DNA from: a bacterium
GTDB taxonomy: Bacteria; Bdellovibrionota_C; UBA2361; RFPC01
Direction of reading: 5' to 3'
Assembly: GCA_030428205.1 (NCBI GenBank)
Contig: JAUIBK010000034.1
Coordinates: forward strand, 1-35,390
DNA: 35,390 nucleotides
This document shows positions 1-8,322 of this stretch, piece after piece. The translations under genes were made by a program, and so were the position numbers. Position 1 is the first letter of the stretch; every line of letters starts with the position of its first letter. The notes below the pieces were generated by a model, which searched no databases, was not told where the DNA came from, and saw only the letters and a list, made by a program, of their open reading frames with translations.

Positions 1-307
1 GTCTTTCCGCGGCGGCAAGCTCCCTTTCATAGAGGTCTTCTACCTTGTGCTTATCATGCAAGAAAACGTCTCCAACATCGACTTCTACGATATCGTGAAT
101 CAAGAGCATAGAGAGGACATGCAACAAATCGATTGGTTCATTTGCATAGTCTTTCAAGAGCAACGCAGACAATGCTACTTGCCAACTGTGTTCCGCAGAG
201 TTTTCTCTCCGTGGAGCATCGATGAGCTTGTTCGTACGCTCAACGAGTTTGAGTTTATCAGTTTCAGCGATAAAGGCGACTTGTTTTTGGAGGTTGCTTT
301 TGGTCAT
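1..307 (-). CDS. HD-domain phosphohydrolase, partial (C-terminus outside window)
   Basis: Reading the minus strand from an ATG at 307 gives an open frame of 102 codons that runs off the left edge. It begins MTKSNLQKQVAFIAETDKLK. The visible part has the metal-binding pattern of the HD superfamily, subgroup HD_3 (YfbR/HDDC2-like): R34 followed by AEHSW (His40), then LLIHDIVEVDVGD (His71-Asp72). Members of this group are typically about 190 aa and act as nucleotide phosphohydrolases, for example on 5'-deoxynucleotides; the substrate here cannot be read. The gene follows recQ on the same strand with a 71-base gap, so the two may be co-transcribed. No strong ribosome binding site is seen before the ATG. 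Confidence 0.8.
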   Translation of the reverse strand, partial: MTKSNLQKQVAFIAETDKLKLVERTNKLIDAPRRENSAEHSWQVALSALLLKDYANEPIDLLHVLSMLLIHDIVEVDVGDVFLHDKHKVEDLYERELAAAER

Positions 308-378
308 TGGTGTTATCTTTATAAAGCAAGAGCAAGATAAAGTGCAAGGGCAAGAGCGAAATGATAGAGGTTAAGGTG

Positions 379-2220
379 TTATGCTTTGGAGCGATGTTCA
401 TTTAGGAGCTCAAGAAAAATGTCGCCATACTTGGCGAGCTTTGATTCACCAACACCTGAGATTTGTGAGAACTCTTCGAGAGTACTCGGTAATTCTTGAG
501 ACATCTGAAGAAGGGTTTTGTCATGAAAAATGACATAGGGAGGTACACCCTGTTTTTTCGCAAGAAACATGCGTTTTGCTCGAAGTGCCTTCAGTAATTC
601 ACTACTTTCAAAATTGACTTTTTCTTTTGATGAAGCGCCATGAGAGGTTGCTGTCTGTTTGCTCTTTCGAGGATGTGGATCGTGACGAAAGTGAACTTGT
701 TGCTCTCCTTGTAGAATTGGTTTGCATTCAGGAGCTAGCTGGAGTCCTCCATACCCAGCGAGATCTATGGTAATATATCCAAAAGCAATCAGTTGCCGAA
801 AAATCGATGTCCACTCGGCGTGGCTCCGATCGCTACCAGAACCAAAGAGAGAAAGGTGATTATGGCCAAATTGTACGATCCTCTCTGTTTCTTTCCCCAC
901 GAGGACGTCAACAAGATACGTTACTCCAAAACGTTGACCCGTACGGTAAATGCAAGAGAGTGCTTTTTGCGCCTCAAGCGAGCCATCCCACGAGTCAACT
1001 GGTGTTAAGCACGTGTCACAGTTACCACACTTTCCTTGAGCATCCTCTCCAAAATAACGTAGGAGAACGTGACGCCTACAATCTGTAGTCTCACAAAAAC
1101 CGAGGAGAGAACCGAGTTTCCGATGCTCAATAAACTTTTGCTCCTGATCTGTCCCAGAGGAAGCCAACATTTGACGCAGAGCTACCACATCACCAAGCCC
1201 ATAGACCATCCACGCAGACGATGGCAATCCATCTCGACCGGCTCTTCCAGTTTCTTGATAATACGCTTCAAGGCTTTTTGGTAAGTCGAGATGTGCGACG
1301 AAGCGAACATTTGATTTATCGATTCCCATACCAAAAGCGATTGTAGCAACAACAATGACCCCTTCTTCTTGAAGAAACGTTCTTTGATGTTCTTCTCGCA
1401 TGCGAGGATCTAGCCCGGCATGGTAGGGCAGTGCTCGAAGGCCTTGCTTCGACAACCACTCAGCCATCTTTTCAACCTTCTTTCGTGACATACAGTACAC
1501 AATTCCTGCATCACCTTGGTGTTCCTCACGGATAAACGAGAGCAACTGCTGCCTCGCATTCGACTTAACCTGAACATGGTAACGGATATTAGGCCGATCA
1601 AATCCTGTGGAAAAAAGCTTTGCATCTTGAAGATTGAGCCGTTCAAAAATATCTTTTCGTGTTGGCTCATCTGCTGTAGCAGTAAGCGCCATGCGTGGAA
1701 CACCTGAAAAATGCTCCTTAAGACAGTCAAGCTTGAGATAATCAGGACGAAAGTCGTGCCCCCACTGCGAAACGCAGTGTGCTTCATCGATAGCAAAGAG
1801 TGCTACGTTGACAGAGCACAAGAAGGCAAAGAATTCCTCGCTGGCTAACCGTTCCGGAGCGATATAGAGAAGGTCTAGCTCTTGGGCGCGAATTTTAGCC
1901 TGTACCCGTGCTTGCTCTTCAAAAGAAAGTGTTGAGTTAATGTATGCTGCGCGTACCCCATACTCTACGAGCGTATCAACCTGATCCTGCATCAGGGCGA
2001 TAAGCGGAGATATAATCACACCAACACCTGGACGGATAATTGCGGGAATTTGATAACAAAGTGACTTTCCACCTCCCGTTGGCATTAAAACAACACTATC
2101 TCCTCCAGAAAGAGTGCGTTCAATAATTTCTCGTTGTTGATGACGAAAGGACTCATAGCCAAAGACCCGACGAAGAATTGCCAAGGATGATTGGTCGTCT
2201 GGTTGTTCTGCGGTATTCAT
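379..2220 (-). CDS. recQ: ATP-dependent DNA helicase RecQ
   Basis: This is a 613-aa RecQ-family 3'-5' DNA helicase, close to the usual bacterial length of about 610 aa. Visible motifs are TGGGKS (Walker A, residues 48-53), DEAH (145-148) followed by the RecQ aromatic loop SQWGHDFRP, and motif [13 protein letters not shown] zinc-binding cysteine set follows (CETTDC, then CGNCDTC, roughly residues 370-410), then a winged-helix RQC region and a C-terminal HRDC domain ending [20 protein letters not shown]. All three canonical domains are therefore present. The start is supported by AGGAG eight bases before the ATG. RecQ unwinds forks and recombination intermediates in the cytoplasm. The HD phosphohydrolase lies just downstream on the same strand. 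Confidence 0.96.
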   Translation of the reverse strand: MNTAEQPDDQSSLAILRRVFGYESFRHQQREIIERTLSGGDSVVLMPTGGGKSLCYQIPAIIRPGVGVIISPLIALMQDQVDTLVEYGVRAAYINSTLSFEEQARVQAKIRAQELDLLYIAPERLASEEFFAFLCSVNVALFAIDEAHCVSQWGHDFRPDYLKLDCLKEHFSGVPRMALTATADEPTRKDIFERLNLQDAKLFSTGFDRPNIRYHVQVKSNARQQLLSFIREEHQGDAGIVYCMSRKKVEKMAEWLSKQGLRALPYHAGLDPRMREEHQRTFLQEEGVIVVATIAFGMGIDKSNVRFVAHLDLPKSLEAYYQETGRAGRDGLPSSAWMVYGLGDVVALRQMLASSGTDQEQKFIEHRKLGSLLGFCETTDCRRHVLLRYFGEDAQGKCGNCDTCLTPVDSWDGSLEAQKALSCIYRTGQRFGVTYLVDVLVGKETERIVQFGHNHLSLFGSGSDRSHAEWTSIFRQLIAFGYITIDLAGYGGLQLAPECKPILQGEQQVHFRHDPHPRKSKQTATSHGASSKEKVNFESSELLKALRAKRMFLAKKQGVPPYVIFHDKTLLQMSQELPSTLEEFSQISGVGESKLAKYGDIFLELLNEHRSKA

Positions 2221-2353
2221 TGGGGATTCTCCTGAAACTCTGTTTTCACAAAGGTAATCGAAGATCGCAACGAAAAGTTGTTAAAAAGTACGAGCTCCTG
2301 GGTACATCTCACTGTAATCCGGGTAAAATAGCAGATTCTCCGATGGGATAACC

Positions 2354-4111
2354 TTAATCAATACCGAGCAGAGATTTCTCTAGAATATCGGAATAGACTG
2401 AAAAGGACAGCTGGGGACTCAATTCTATTTCCGTAGGACTCTCTTCTACACGAGGTGCGCCTCTCAAATCTTCAGGTGCTCCCTCTACTCCAAGCAACTT
2501 TGCAGTACGATCGATACTTTCCCAGAGATATGCGCGCTGAGAAGAGTGAGGATAGGGAGTTTTGGGGATATCAAACGACACACGTACATTGATACTGGTA
2601 TCTTCATTTCCAATTTCAAAGCTCATACTATAGTCCTCTGAAACCCCAAGAGCATCACACCACGGATCCTCTTCCTCTTCATCCTCCTCTAGAAGTTCGT
2701 CATCATAATCCTCGAAATCATCATCAAACTCAGTATCAAAAGAATTCGCATTGGGATGAAGCGTCAAGCAAACCTGCCCTGCTGGAGTCGATAAGCGTAT
2801 TTCTATTTGCTCAGCCGTGTTTTCAAATCCTGTACTATGCAGATTACGTATAGTAGTTCGGACGACCTCTGCAGGCTGTGAACCAATGATAAAATTGAGG
2901 AGGTCACTCTCGGACAGATCTAAATTCTGAACAAGAGCTGTTTGAAGTGTTTGAACAAGATCCGCCTCACAGTTGATACCAAACCCTTCAAGGATATGCT
3001 CTAACTCGCTTTGCTGTTGCTTACTCTTATGAGCAAACTCCGGATCACTTTCAACAAGCTCACCCGGTGCATAACACAACCCAGTCGGCAGTGTCACACT
3101 TTTATCATTTCCTACCTCGACATGCGTGTCTTCGAGTGAAGTGAGGTAAGCAACATCCTCAAGAAACGACTCCTCTGTTGTTGCATGTGTAATAGGCAAC
3201 ATCATTCCACGATAAAAATAAAAAGCTACGGGAACAGCATCGGAAAGCCCCTGTGATGCAAGCTTAAACCCTAACGAAAGAGAATCTTCAGCACTCTCGG
3301 CAATGAAAAGTGGCGGCATAGCCGCTTGATAAAGATCCTCAGATTCAGCGGAAGGATACATACCCATTATCCGAACTTGCTGCCCCAATGCTCGCATAGT
3401 CGGAGGAAGGTGTTGCTTCCCAAGGATAAATCGAAGCAACTCCTTGTGGCGCGCAAGATGAGGATCGAGAAGAAAATCTCTCTTTTCAGCATTTCTTGCT
3501 TCAACGTATAAGGAAACCCTCCCATCCTTTGGGCTGCCTTCTTCGGATTGTACAGGGAAAAGATTATTCTCATCAGGATAACCAACTATATCGAAGAGCG
3601 TATCGATGATATCCCATCGTATGTCACATTGAGCTCCATAGTGCTCTAGAAAATAGTCACACCACTCAACCTTAAAGTGAACAGGAGCATCGGGAGTGTC
3701 TAAAGATTGCGAAAGAGTAAGTTTAAGATTCGTCCCACCATTGAGATCGTCATAGAGCACCACACTTGCAAATTTTTCGACTTTACCATTGCCCGTAACA
3801 AAAACAGCATGGCTCGCTATAGAGACCTCTCCATCGTTTTCAATATGGTCAAGATTGAGTCGGGCAACATCAGGCGAACTTCCTTGCTCAACCGATTGAT
3901 AGAGGAAAGCTAGTGCAGATGGGGATGGACCAAAATCTAATCGCTGCAAAAAATCTATAAAATCATCTTCAGAGATTCCGTTCACATGAAGACAAACCGG
4001 TGAGGACTCCTCTCGGGAGAGATACGTACCTACTTGAGGAGCAGAGAGCGCGAGAGGTGCGGCCTGCTTCGCCTGGTTCTCAAGATTACTACTTGGTTGC
4101 TGTTCGTACAT
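2354..4111 (-). CDS. Hypothetical acidic protein, 585 aa
   Basis: I do not recognise a family. The ATG at 4111 is preferred over a longer in-frame start at 4177 because it has GGGGGAAC just upstream and the 22 extra N-terminal residues look non-coding. The protein begins MYEQQPSSNLENQ, is strongly acidic, and has a run of Asp/Glu at about residues 480-510 (EDYDDELLEEDEEEEDPW). There is no signal peptide, no obvious membrane segment and no recognisable catalytic motif. Alternating hydrophobic patches suggest a soluble folded protein, perhaps with repeated alpha/beta units. It lies upstream of recQ on the same strand with about 130 bases between, so separate transcription is possible. Its role cannot be inferred from context. 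Confidence 0.75.
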   Translation of the reverse strand: MYEQQPSSNLENQAKQAAPLALSAPQVGTYLSREESSPVCLHVNGISEDDFIDFLQRLDFGPSPSALAFLYQSVEQGSSPDVARLNLDHIENDGEVSIASHAVFVTGNGKVEKFASVVLYDDLNGGTNLKLTLSQSLDTPDAPVHFKVEWCDYFLEHYGAQCDIRWDIIDTLFDIVGYPDENNLFPVQSEEGSPKDGRVSLYVEARNAEKRDFLLDPHLARHKELLRFILGKQHLPPTMRALGQQVRIMGMYPSAESEDLYQAAMPPLFIAESAEDSLSLGFKLASQGLSDAVPVAFYFYRGMMLPITHATTEESFLEDVAYLTSLEDTHVEVGNDKSVTLPTGLCYAPGELVESDPEFAHKSKQQQSELEHILEGFGINCEADLVQTLQTALVQNLDLSESDLLNFIIGSQPAEVVRTTIRNLHSTGFENTAEQIEIRLSTPAGQVCLTLHPNANSFDTEFDDDFEDYDDELLEEDEEEEDPWCDALGVSEDYSMSFEIGNEDTSINVRVSFDIPKTPYPHSSQRAYLWESIDRTAKLLGVEGAPEDLRGAPRVEESPTEIELSPQLSFSVYSDILEKSLLGID

Positions 4112-4373
4112 TGTTCCCCCAAATTTTAGCCACAGCCACTTGTCATAGAACGCTATTATATAAAGGAGGTAGCCCAAAGCAATAATATAGCACGAGAATA
4201 TAGCACTCTAACGATATGTTATTACTTGATTTTTTAAATTATATATCTCTCTTCCCGACTCCACCACTCACTAGTGCCTTACTCTTTGTTCTCGTTTGCT
4301 TACCTCTTCAGCTTCTGTATCATTAAGCGTTAGCGAGTTTGACGGGGGAAATGACACTTTCTATTGGATAACT

Positions 4374-5879
4374 ATGGAAACCTCTCTCGGACTCATCACA
4401 AGCTTTTCTGCATTCCTCGTCCTTTTTCTTTGGGTTGGAGCATTAGCCGCCCGACATAGCCAAGACACCGAAGAAGACTACCTCTTGGGAAGCCGGACAT
4501 TTGGCAGATGGATGGTAGCTCTTAGTGCTGGCGCCACTGGAAATACAAGCTTCATTCTTATTGCTACGGTAGGTCTTGGGTACACACAGGGACTTGCCTG
4601 TCTCTCAATGTGGTTTGCTTTTTTCCTCGGTGAACTTGTCTTTTGGAGCTTCTTTGCCGAACGCATTGCACAAAAGACTGAATCAAGTGGTGCTGAATCT
4701 GTTGCTGAACTTGTTACTACTAGTCTTCAGAAAAAATCTGCTTACTCTGTGCGTTCACTTGTCAGCCTTTTAATCTTCATCTTTGTAGGTGCATATCTCG
4801 TTGCCCAATTTGCAGGCTCTGCAAAGATCCTCAACTCATTCTTTGGTCTCGATACAACAAGCGGCGTACTCATCGCCCTAGTAGCTATTCTCGCCTATTG
4901 CACCACCGGTGGACTCCGAGCTTCTATCTGGACAGACATTGTTCAAGCTATTGTCATGATTGGCATGACCCTTGGTGTCATGTTCTATGCTCTTTCAGAG
5001 GTAGGTGGAGTCAGCCAACTTTCGGCTGGAATCTCCCAGATCGATCCTATGCTTCTTGACTGGACAGGTGGAATGGATCTTCTCACTCTCTCTGGATTCA
5101 TGCTTGGCTTTGCCTTTATGGGAGCAGGATTCGCGCTAAGCCAACCGCACGTCACTGTTCGGCTTATGGCAGGGCGCAGCCCGAAGGAAGTAAAAAGTGC
5201 CCGTTGGATCTACATCGGCTTTATCTACTCGACTGGCATAGCCATGGCAATCTTTGGCATCTGCTGTCGTTTACTCCTTCCAGAAATCGCGGATCCGGAA
5301 CAGGCTCTTCCTACGTATGCCATGGAAACATTCTCACCTTGGGTTGTCGGACTTGTCCTTGCTGGGATGTTTTCAACAATTGCTTCAAGCGCCGACTCAC
5401 AAATCCTCGCCTGTTCAAGCGCTATCTCGCGAGACTTCTGGCCAAGTTTTTGTGAAAAGATGACTCAAAAAATGGGAGTTCGCTATCAGCAACTCGCCAC
5501 TATTCTCACAGGAAGTCTTGGTGCACTTGCAACCATCTATGTCTCGTCTTCCGTGTTTGCCCTTGTCATTTTCTCAATCTCTGTCCTTGCAGCTTCTGTA
5601 GGAGCTGCAATGCTTATTCTTATTTATGACCGGCCGACCTCACGAGGAGCACTTCTTTCTGCAATGGCAACAGGAGTTGCCGTCGCTCTTGCTTGGCGTT
5701 ACTTCGGCTACCACGAAACACTTAGTGATGTTGTCCCTGGACTCTTATCTGCGCTAGTCACGCATGAGGTATATGTTCGGCTGTTTGGAGCACAACAACC
5801 TAGTGCTCCATCACGCGAACCACTACAAGTCATGCCTGTTGAGCAGCAAGCCGAAACAAAATCAGTAGCAAATTTTTAA
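4374..5879 (+). CDS. Sodium:solute symporter (SSS/PutP-like)
   Basis: This roughly 501-aa multi-pass inner-membrane protein belongs to the sodium:solute symporter family (SSF, proline/pantothenate/glucose type). The sequence ALAARHSQDTEEDYLLGSR, then GATGNTSFILIATVGLGY, matches the conserved TM1-TM2 region, and YCTTGGLRASIWTDIVQ is the family's conserved TM5-6 stretch. About 13 hydrophobic segments can be traced. The start is uncertain. A longer reading from TTG at 4296 adds 26 residues without transporter character, so the ATG at 4374 (METSLGLITSF) is chosen; its ribosome binding site is weak, and a GGGGG run lies about 25 bases upstream in front of a 6-codon ORF. The hut operon is 2.5 kb away, so a role in histidine or proline import is possible but unproven. 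Confidence 0.9.
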   Translation: METSLGLITSFSAFLVLFLWVGALAARHSQDTEEDYLLGSRTFGRWMVALSAGATGNTSFILIATVGLGYTQGLACLSMWFAFFLGELVFWSFFAERIAQKTESSGAESVAELVTTSLQKKSAYSVRSLVSLLIFIFVGAYLVAQFAGSAKILNSFFGLDTTSGVLIALVAILAYCTTGGLRASIWTDIVQAIVMIGMTLGVMFYALSEVGGVSQLSAGISQIDPMLLDWTGGMDLLTLSGFMLGFAFMGAGFALSQPHVTVRLMAGRSPKEVKSARWIYIGFIYSTGIAMAIFGICCRLLLPEIADPEQALPTYAMETFSPWVVGLVLAGMFSTIASSADSQILACSSAISRDFWPSFCEKMTQKMGVRYQQLATILTGSLGALATIYVSSSVFALVIFSISVLAASVGAAMLILIYDRPTSRGALLSAMATGVAVALAWRYFGYHETLSDVVPGLLSALVTHEVYVRLFGAQQPSAPSREPLQVMPVEQQAETKSVANF

Positions 5880-6219
5880 GAAAGCGCGAAAAATTCCTTC
5901 AGTGGCAAATCTGCGCTCGTTGAAGATCGATATCAGCAACTGAGATACGATAGAGAGAATCCGATGACTCCACCATCCTCTCAGGCCTATTGCCTCCCTG
6001 AGGCTTGGTATCTGGGGTCACTCCTTACAGCTTCAATATTCCTGAGATCCTTATGAGAAGGATACTTTGAGCTTGCTGAGTGTAGAAAATTTCAAACAGA
6101 GTACAAGGAGAAGCTAGCTTCAACCTTCGCATAACAAACCAGAAACACTTCGATTTTAGAGAATAGAGAACCAGCTGGCGCACACCGAAGCATGCGCCAA
6201 GCTGGTCTCCACCTACCCC
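5880..6219. other. Non-coding gap between convergent genes
   Basis: About 340 bases lie between the symporter stop and the stop of the minus-strand membrane gene. The left two thirds hold no convincing ORF; there is a weak short inverted repeat near 5980-6002 (CTCAGG/CCTGAG) that might terminate the symporter mRNA. The right third holds the 3' conserved block annotated separately at 6107-6206. Confidence 0.6.
6107..6206 (-). repeat. 3' conserved block, copy A (hairpin, terminator-like)
   Basis: This block lies just after the stop of the 301-aa membrane gene and recurs at 7353-7450 after its paralogue. Both share GGAGAAGCTAGCT near the distal end and a long hairpin next to the gene. The hairpin here is at 6170-6206, with arms ACCAGCTGGCGCA and TGCGCCAAGCTGGT and a single bulged A. 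A few T residues follow on the minus strand (TTCTCTATT), so it could be an intrinsic terminator. The conserved flanking sequence goes beyond a simple terminator. Confidence 0.7.
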
Positions 6220-7125
6220 TTACTCTCCCCTGGCGTAGGCCGCGTAAAAGCAGAGCTTTATACACGTCACAACACCAGCAGCAAGTCCCACCACAACAGG
6301 AGGATAGAGCCATCCGTCCAAAAAGAGAGCGATAGGGTCTGCCGAATAGAAGACCCCATAGAGGACAACAACAATCGAGCCGAGGAGGGCAAAGGCTGTA
6401 CTCAGCATCGACCAGTGAAACACCCAGCGCCATGCACCCGGCCAAGTCCAACGGCGGTCTTCCTTGTAGAACTCATTGGCAAAATAGATCACCATCACAT
6501 ATGAGCCCGTATGAATCAGGAAGAAGAAACAGCTGCACAACACGCTCACTAATCCTGCTTTGTAAGGATCCTCGAGCATGACGAGCAGGTTTGCAAAAAT
6601 CCACGCCGTTCCGGTGATACTCGAAATCAGGAGCATTTCTTTTGCAAATGGCAAGAGTCGCTCTCTTTTGGTACCACCTCGTTGTGAGACTCTGCTTCGG
6701 CTTCTCCACTCTCTCGCTTGTCGTCTCCAGCGAAACCACTTAAAGAGAGCGACAAAGAAAAGCAGCGATACTATAGCAATCGAATAGCTCACAATAAGCC
6801 CCGTTGGCAGTGCATCAACTGCGCAAGGAAGGAGCCCCATCTTCCAATAGAGCCTACTACTTGTAGCAGCTATTGCGATTGGCACTAGGGTGAACCACCA
6901 AGAGTGAAGCCTTGTCACCTTGTGTCGCGTAAAACCATCGATCAGACCGATGGGATAGAGCACAACAAAGATGACCTCAAGGAAGAATAGCACCTCAAGA
7001 TAAACAGTTAATCCAAAGAGCTGTGTACCCAGGAATGCAAATGCAAATACCAGTATGGGCAAAAAAAATGCAATACCATAACAAGTTACATAGCGAGCAG
7101 GCACTTTACGGGTTGAAGTACTCAT
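6220..7125 (-). CDS. Hypothetical multi-pass membrane protein, copy A (301 aa)
   Basis: I do not recognise a family. The start MSTSTRKVPARY is set by GGAGG seven bases upstream of the ATG at 7125. About eight hydrophobic segments are visible in two sets of four, separated near residues 130-160 by a very basic loop (RWRRQAREWRSRSR). The N-terminal half is clearly paralogous to the next gene upstream (7480-7914). Shared spaced motifs include GL..GF.RH....H..WF.L.PI, then W.MGL, LP.GL..SY...IVSL. The C-terminal half may be a diverged internal repeat. Its leader carries hairpins conserved with those of the paralogue. An inner-membrane location is inferred; no transport or catalytic signature is seen. 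Confidence 0.8.
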   Translation of the reverse strand: MSTSTRKVPARYVTCYGIAFFLPILVFAFAFLGTQLFGLTVYLEVLFFLEVIFVVLYPIGLIDGFTRHKVTRLHSWWFTLVPIAIAATSSRLYWKMGLLPCAVDALPTGLIVSYSIAIVSLLFFVALFKWFRWRRQAREWRSRSRVSQRGGTKRERLLPFAKEMLLISSITGTAWIFANLLVMLEDPYKAGLVSVLCSCFFFLIHTGSYVMVIYFANEFYKEDRRWTWPGAWRWVFHWSMLSTAFALLGSIVVVLYGVFYSADPIALFLDGWLYPPVVVGLAAGVVTCIKLCFYAAYARGE

Positions 7126-7149
7126 GATGCCTCCAGATACATTTGTTCG

Positions 7150-7199
7150 GTGATTGGTTTCTCTAAGCGTTCGAACAAACACTTAAAGAAACCAATCAC
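7150..7199 (-). promoter_or_regulatory. Leader hairpin upstream of membrane gene A
   Basis: A perfect 13-bp stem, GTGATTGGTTTCT (7150-7162) with AGAAACCAATCAC (7187-7199), is extended by one mismatch and four more pairs (TAAG/CTTA). It sits about 16 bases upstream of the GGAGG ribosome binding site of gene A. The same hairpin precedes gene B with two compensatory pair changes. A competing pairing is possible: TTTGTTCG at 7142-7149 with CGAACAAA at 7172-7179. The position suggests translational or transcriptional control. Confidence 0.7.
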
Positions 7200-7248
7200 T
7201 CCCTGAAGGTATGAAGCATTCAAAAACCTGAGTAAAACACTAAGCTAA

Positions 7249-7303
7249 CTTCTGCCTCGTCGTCTTCAGTGAAACAGGTCACCGAACACGACAAGGCGAG
7301 AAG
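7249..7303 (-). promoter_or_regulatory. Distal leader hairpin of gene A
   Basis: CTTCTGCCTCGTCGT near 7249-7263 pairs with ACGACAAGGCGAGAAG at 7288-7303, giving a stem of about 15 pairs with one bulge and one wobble. The matching element before gene B is at 8028-8083, where the wobble positions differ but pairing is kept. A further small stem (AGAAG/CTTCT) follows near 7299-7313. The function is unknown. Confidence 0.6.
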
Positions 7304-7352
7304 AAAAACTTCTACAAATGAAAAATTTTGAAAGACCAACAAAATTGGTGGA

Positions 7353-7450
7353 GGAGAAGCTAGCTCGAACCTTCTTATTGATAACCACCACACTTCATGC
7401 TTTGCATGAAACAACCAGCTGGCGCACACCGGAGTGTGCGCCAAGCTGGT
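7353..7450 (-). repeat. 3' conserved block, copy B (hairpin, terminator-like)
   Basis: This is the counterpart of 6107-6206, lying about 30 bases after the stop of the 144-aa gene. The hairpin at 7414-7450 is stronger than in copy A: ACCAGC plus GGCGCACAC pairs with GTGTGCGCC plus the AGCTGGT end. GGAGAAGCTAGCT is shared with copy A. An additional small hairpin, TTCATGC/GCATGAA (7394-7410), is present only here. Confidence 0.7.
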
Positions 7451-7479
7451 GCCTCTATACCCCCCGGAATAGAGTCATC

Positions 7480-7914
7480 TCATCCACGGCTGGCCGCGAA
7501 CACAGTCTTGATGTGCCACGAAGGATAGAGCCTAGCTGTCATCAACAAGACAGCTAGCGACACGATCGATACGGAGTAGCTTGCGTGAAGCCCGATCGGT
7601 AGCGGCTGCATCCATCCGTAAGCGAGGCCCATGCTCCAACAGAACATGGTACTCACACTCGTTGACACGATGGGCGCGAGTACAAACCAGGCCAAATGGC
7701 CTTGTGTTGTCTCATGCCGACGGAATCCATAGACGAGTCCGACAGTATAGAGCCCCATCATCACGAGCTGTATCAGCGACACCGCAATGACGCTACCAGG
7801 ACGAACTGAGGGAGCTGTGAAGATCGCAAACATTGCCATACCAAACGGCATGAAGAGTGCGATGTCATACCAGACGGAACGACGAAGAGGATCGTTTTTC
7901 GATGAAGTGCGCAT
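7480..7914 (-). CDS. Hypothetical membrane protein, copy B (144 aa)
   Basis: This is a short paralogue of the N-terminal half of the gene at 6220-7125. The start MRTSSKNDPLRRS at 7914 is chosen because GGAGG lies five to six bases upstream; a GTG-type start at 7926 would overlap that site. Four hydrophobic segments are visible. The aligned core runs from GLVYGFRRHETT through LAWFVLAPI and CWSMGLAYG to LPIGLHASYSVSIVSL. It stops where the basic inter-domain loop of copy A begins, so it is either a half-length relative or the ancestral unit. There is no frameshifted remnant of the missing half downstream. The leader and the 3' block match those of copy A. The function is not known. Confidence 0.75.
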   Translation of the reverse strand: MRTSSKNDPLRRSVWYDIALFMPFGMAMFAIFTAPSVRPGSVIAVSLIQLVMMGLYTVGLVYGFRRHETTQGHLAWFVLAPIVSTSVSTMFCWSMGLAYGWMQPLPIGLHASYSVSIVSLAVLLMTARLYPSWHIKTVFAASRG

Positions 7915-7934
7915 TGTAGCCTCCACTTGTTTTT

Positions 7935-7982
7935 GTGGTTGGTTTCTTTAGGTGTCGAGAAACGCCCAAAGAAACCAACCAC
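7935..7982 (-). promoter_or_regulatory. Leader hairpin upstream of membrane gene B
   Basis: A perfect 15-bp stem, GTGGTTGGTTTCTTT (7935-7949) with AAAGAAACCAACCAC (7968-7982), is followed by a mismatch and four more pairs. It has the same position relative to the ribosome binding site as the hairpin at 7150-7199. Relative to that copy, one A-T pair has become G-C in the outer stem and another in the inner stem, so pairing rather than sequence appears to be conserved. Confidence 0.7.
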
Positions 7983-8027
7983 GACCGAAGGCGTCATGCA
8001 TTGGAACCAAAAAAATCATTAGGCTAA

Positions 8028-8083
8028 CTTCTGCCTCGTCGTCTCAGATAAAACGAATTCATCAGACACGACGAAGCGAGAAG
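8028..8083 (-). promoter_or_regulatory. Distal leader hairpin of gene B
   Basis: CTTCTGCCTCGTCGTCT pairs with ACGACGAAGCGAGAAG, the same element as 7249-7303 before gene A. A small stem GAAGC/GCTTC follows, ending in the shared TTCTACA. On the minus strand it is the 5'-most conserved part of the leader. Confidence 0.6.
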
Positions 8084-8322
8084 CTGTTGCTTCTACAGAG
8101 ATACATAGTTAAGAAAGAACATAGCTACTACTGTTATGCGGGAGCACAAGCATAGGAAGCACAACTTGTGCATTTTAATAGATTTCCAGCTTTATTTCAG
8201 GTCTAACCATGGATTTCCTCAAGAATTCACTCAATTCAGGCATAAATGAGCCTAACTACCTGATAGCACGACTAAACCTTCCAAGCCGCTTCACTCAGGG
8301 TTTCGACTTGATTGTTGTTATC

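Larger units (their letters stand above)
7126..7479. other. Non-coding gap holding copy-A leader and copy-B 3' block
   Basis: This 354-base gap separates the two paralogous minus-strand genes. In minus-strand order it holds the 3' block of copy B (7450-7353) and then the structured leader of copy A (about 7313-7126). Short ORFs across it have no protein-like features. Almost the whole gap is explained by sequence also found around the neighbouring paralogue. Confidence 0.7.

Noticed and set aside
47..340. Plus-strand ORF of 97 codons at the left edge
   Set aside because: It is antisense to the minus-strand frame that carries a clear HD-domain motif (AEHSW and HDIVEVDVGD), and its own translation shows no family features.
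325..356. GCAAGA-like hexamer repeats upstream of the HD gene as a palindrome arm
   Set aside because: The units recall element 3, but no complementary arm is present nearby, so it cannot be called a member of the palindrome class.
7249..8083. Hairpins between cassettes as integron attC sites
   Set aside because: The inverted repeats lack the RYYYAAC and GTTRRRY core pair: the nearby GTTAGC/GCTAAC sequences do not fit the consensus or occur at both ends. No integrase is present.
8144..8171. GCACAAG/CTTGTGC hairpin as a terminator in the hutH upstream region
   Set aside because: It lies between divergent genes where no transcript should end. The overlapping GCACAA-C-TTGTGC palindrome is more likely a binding site or chance.
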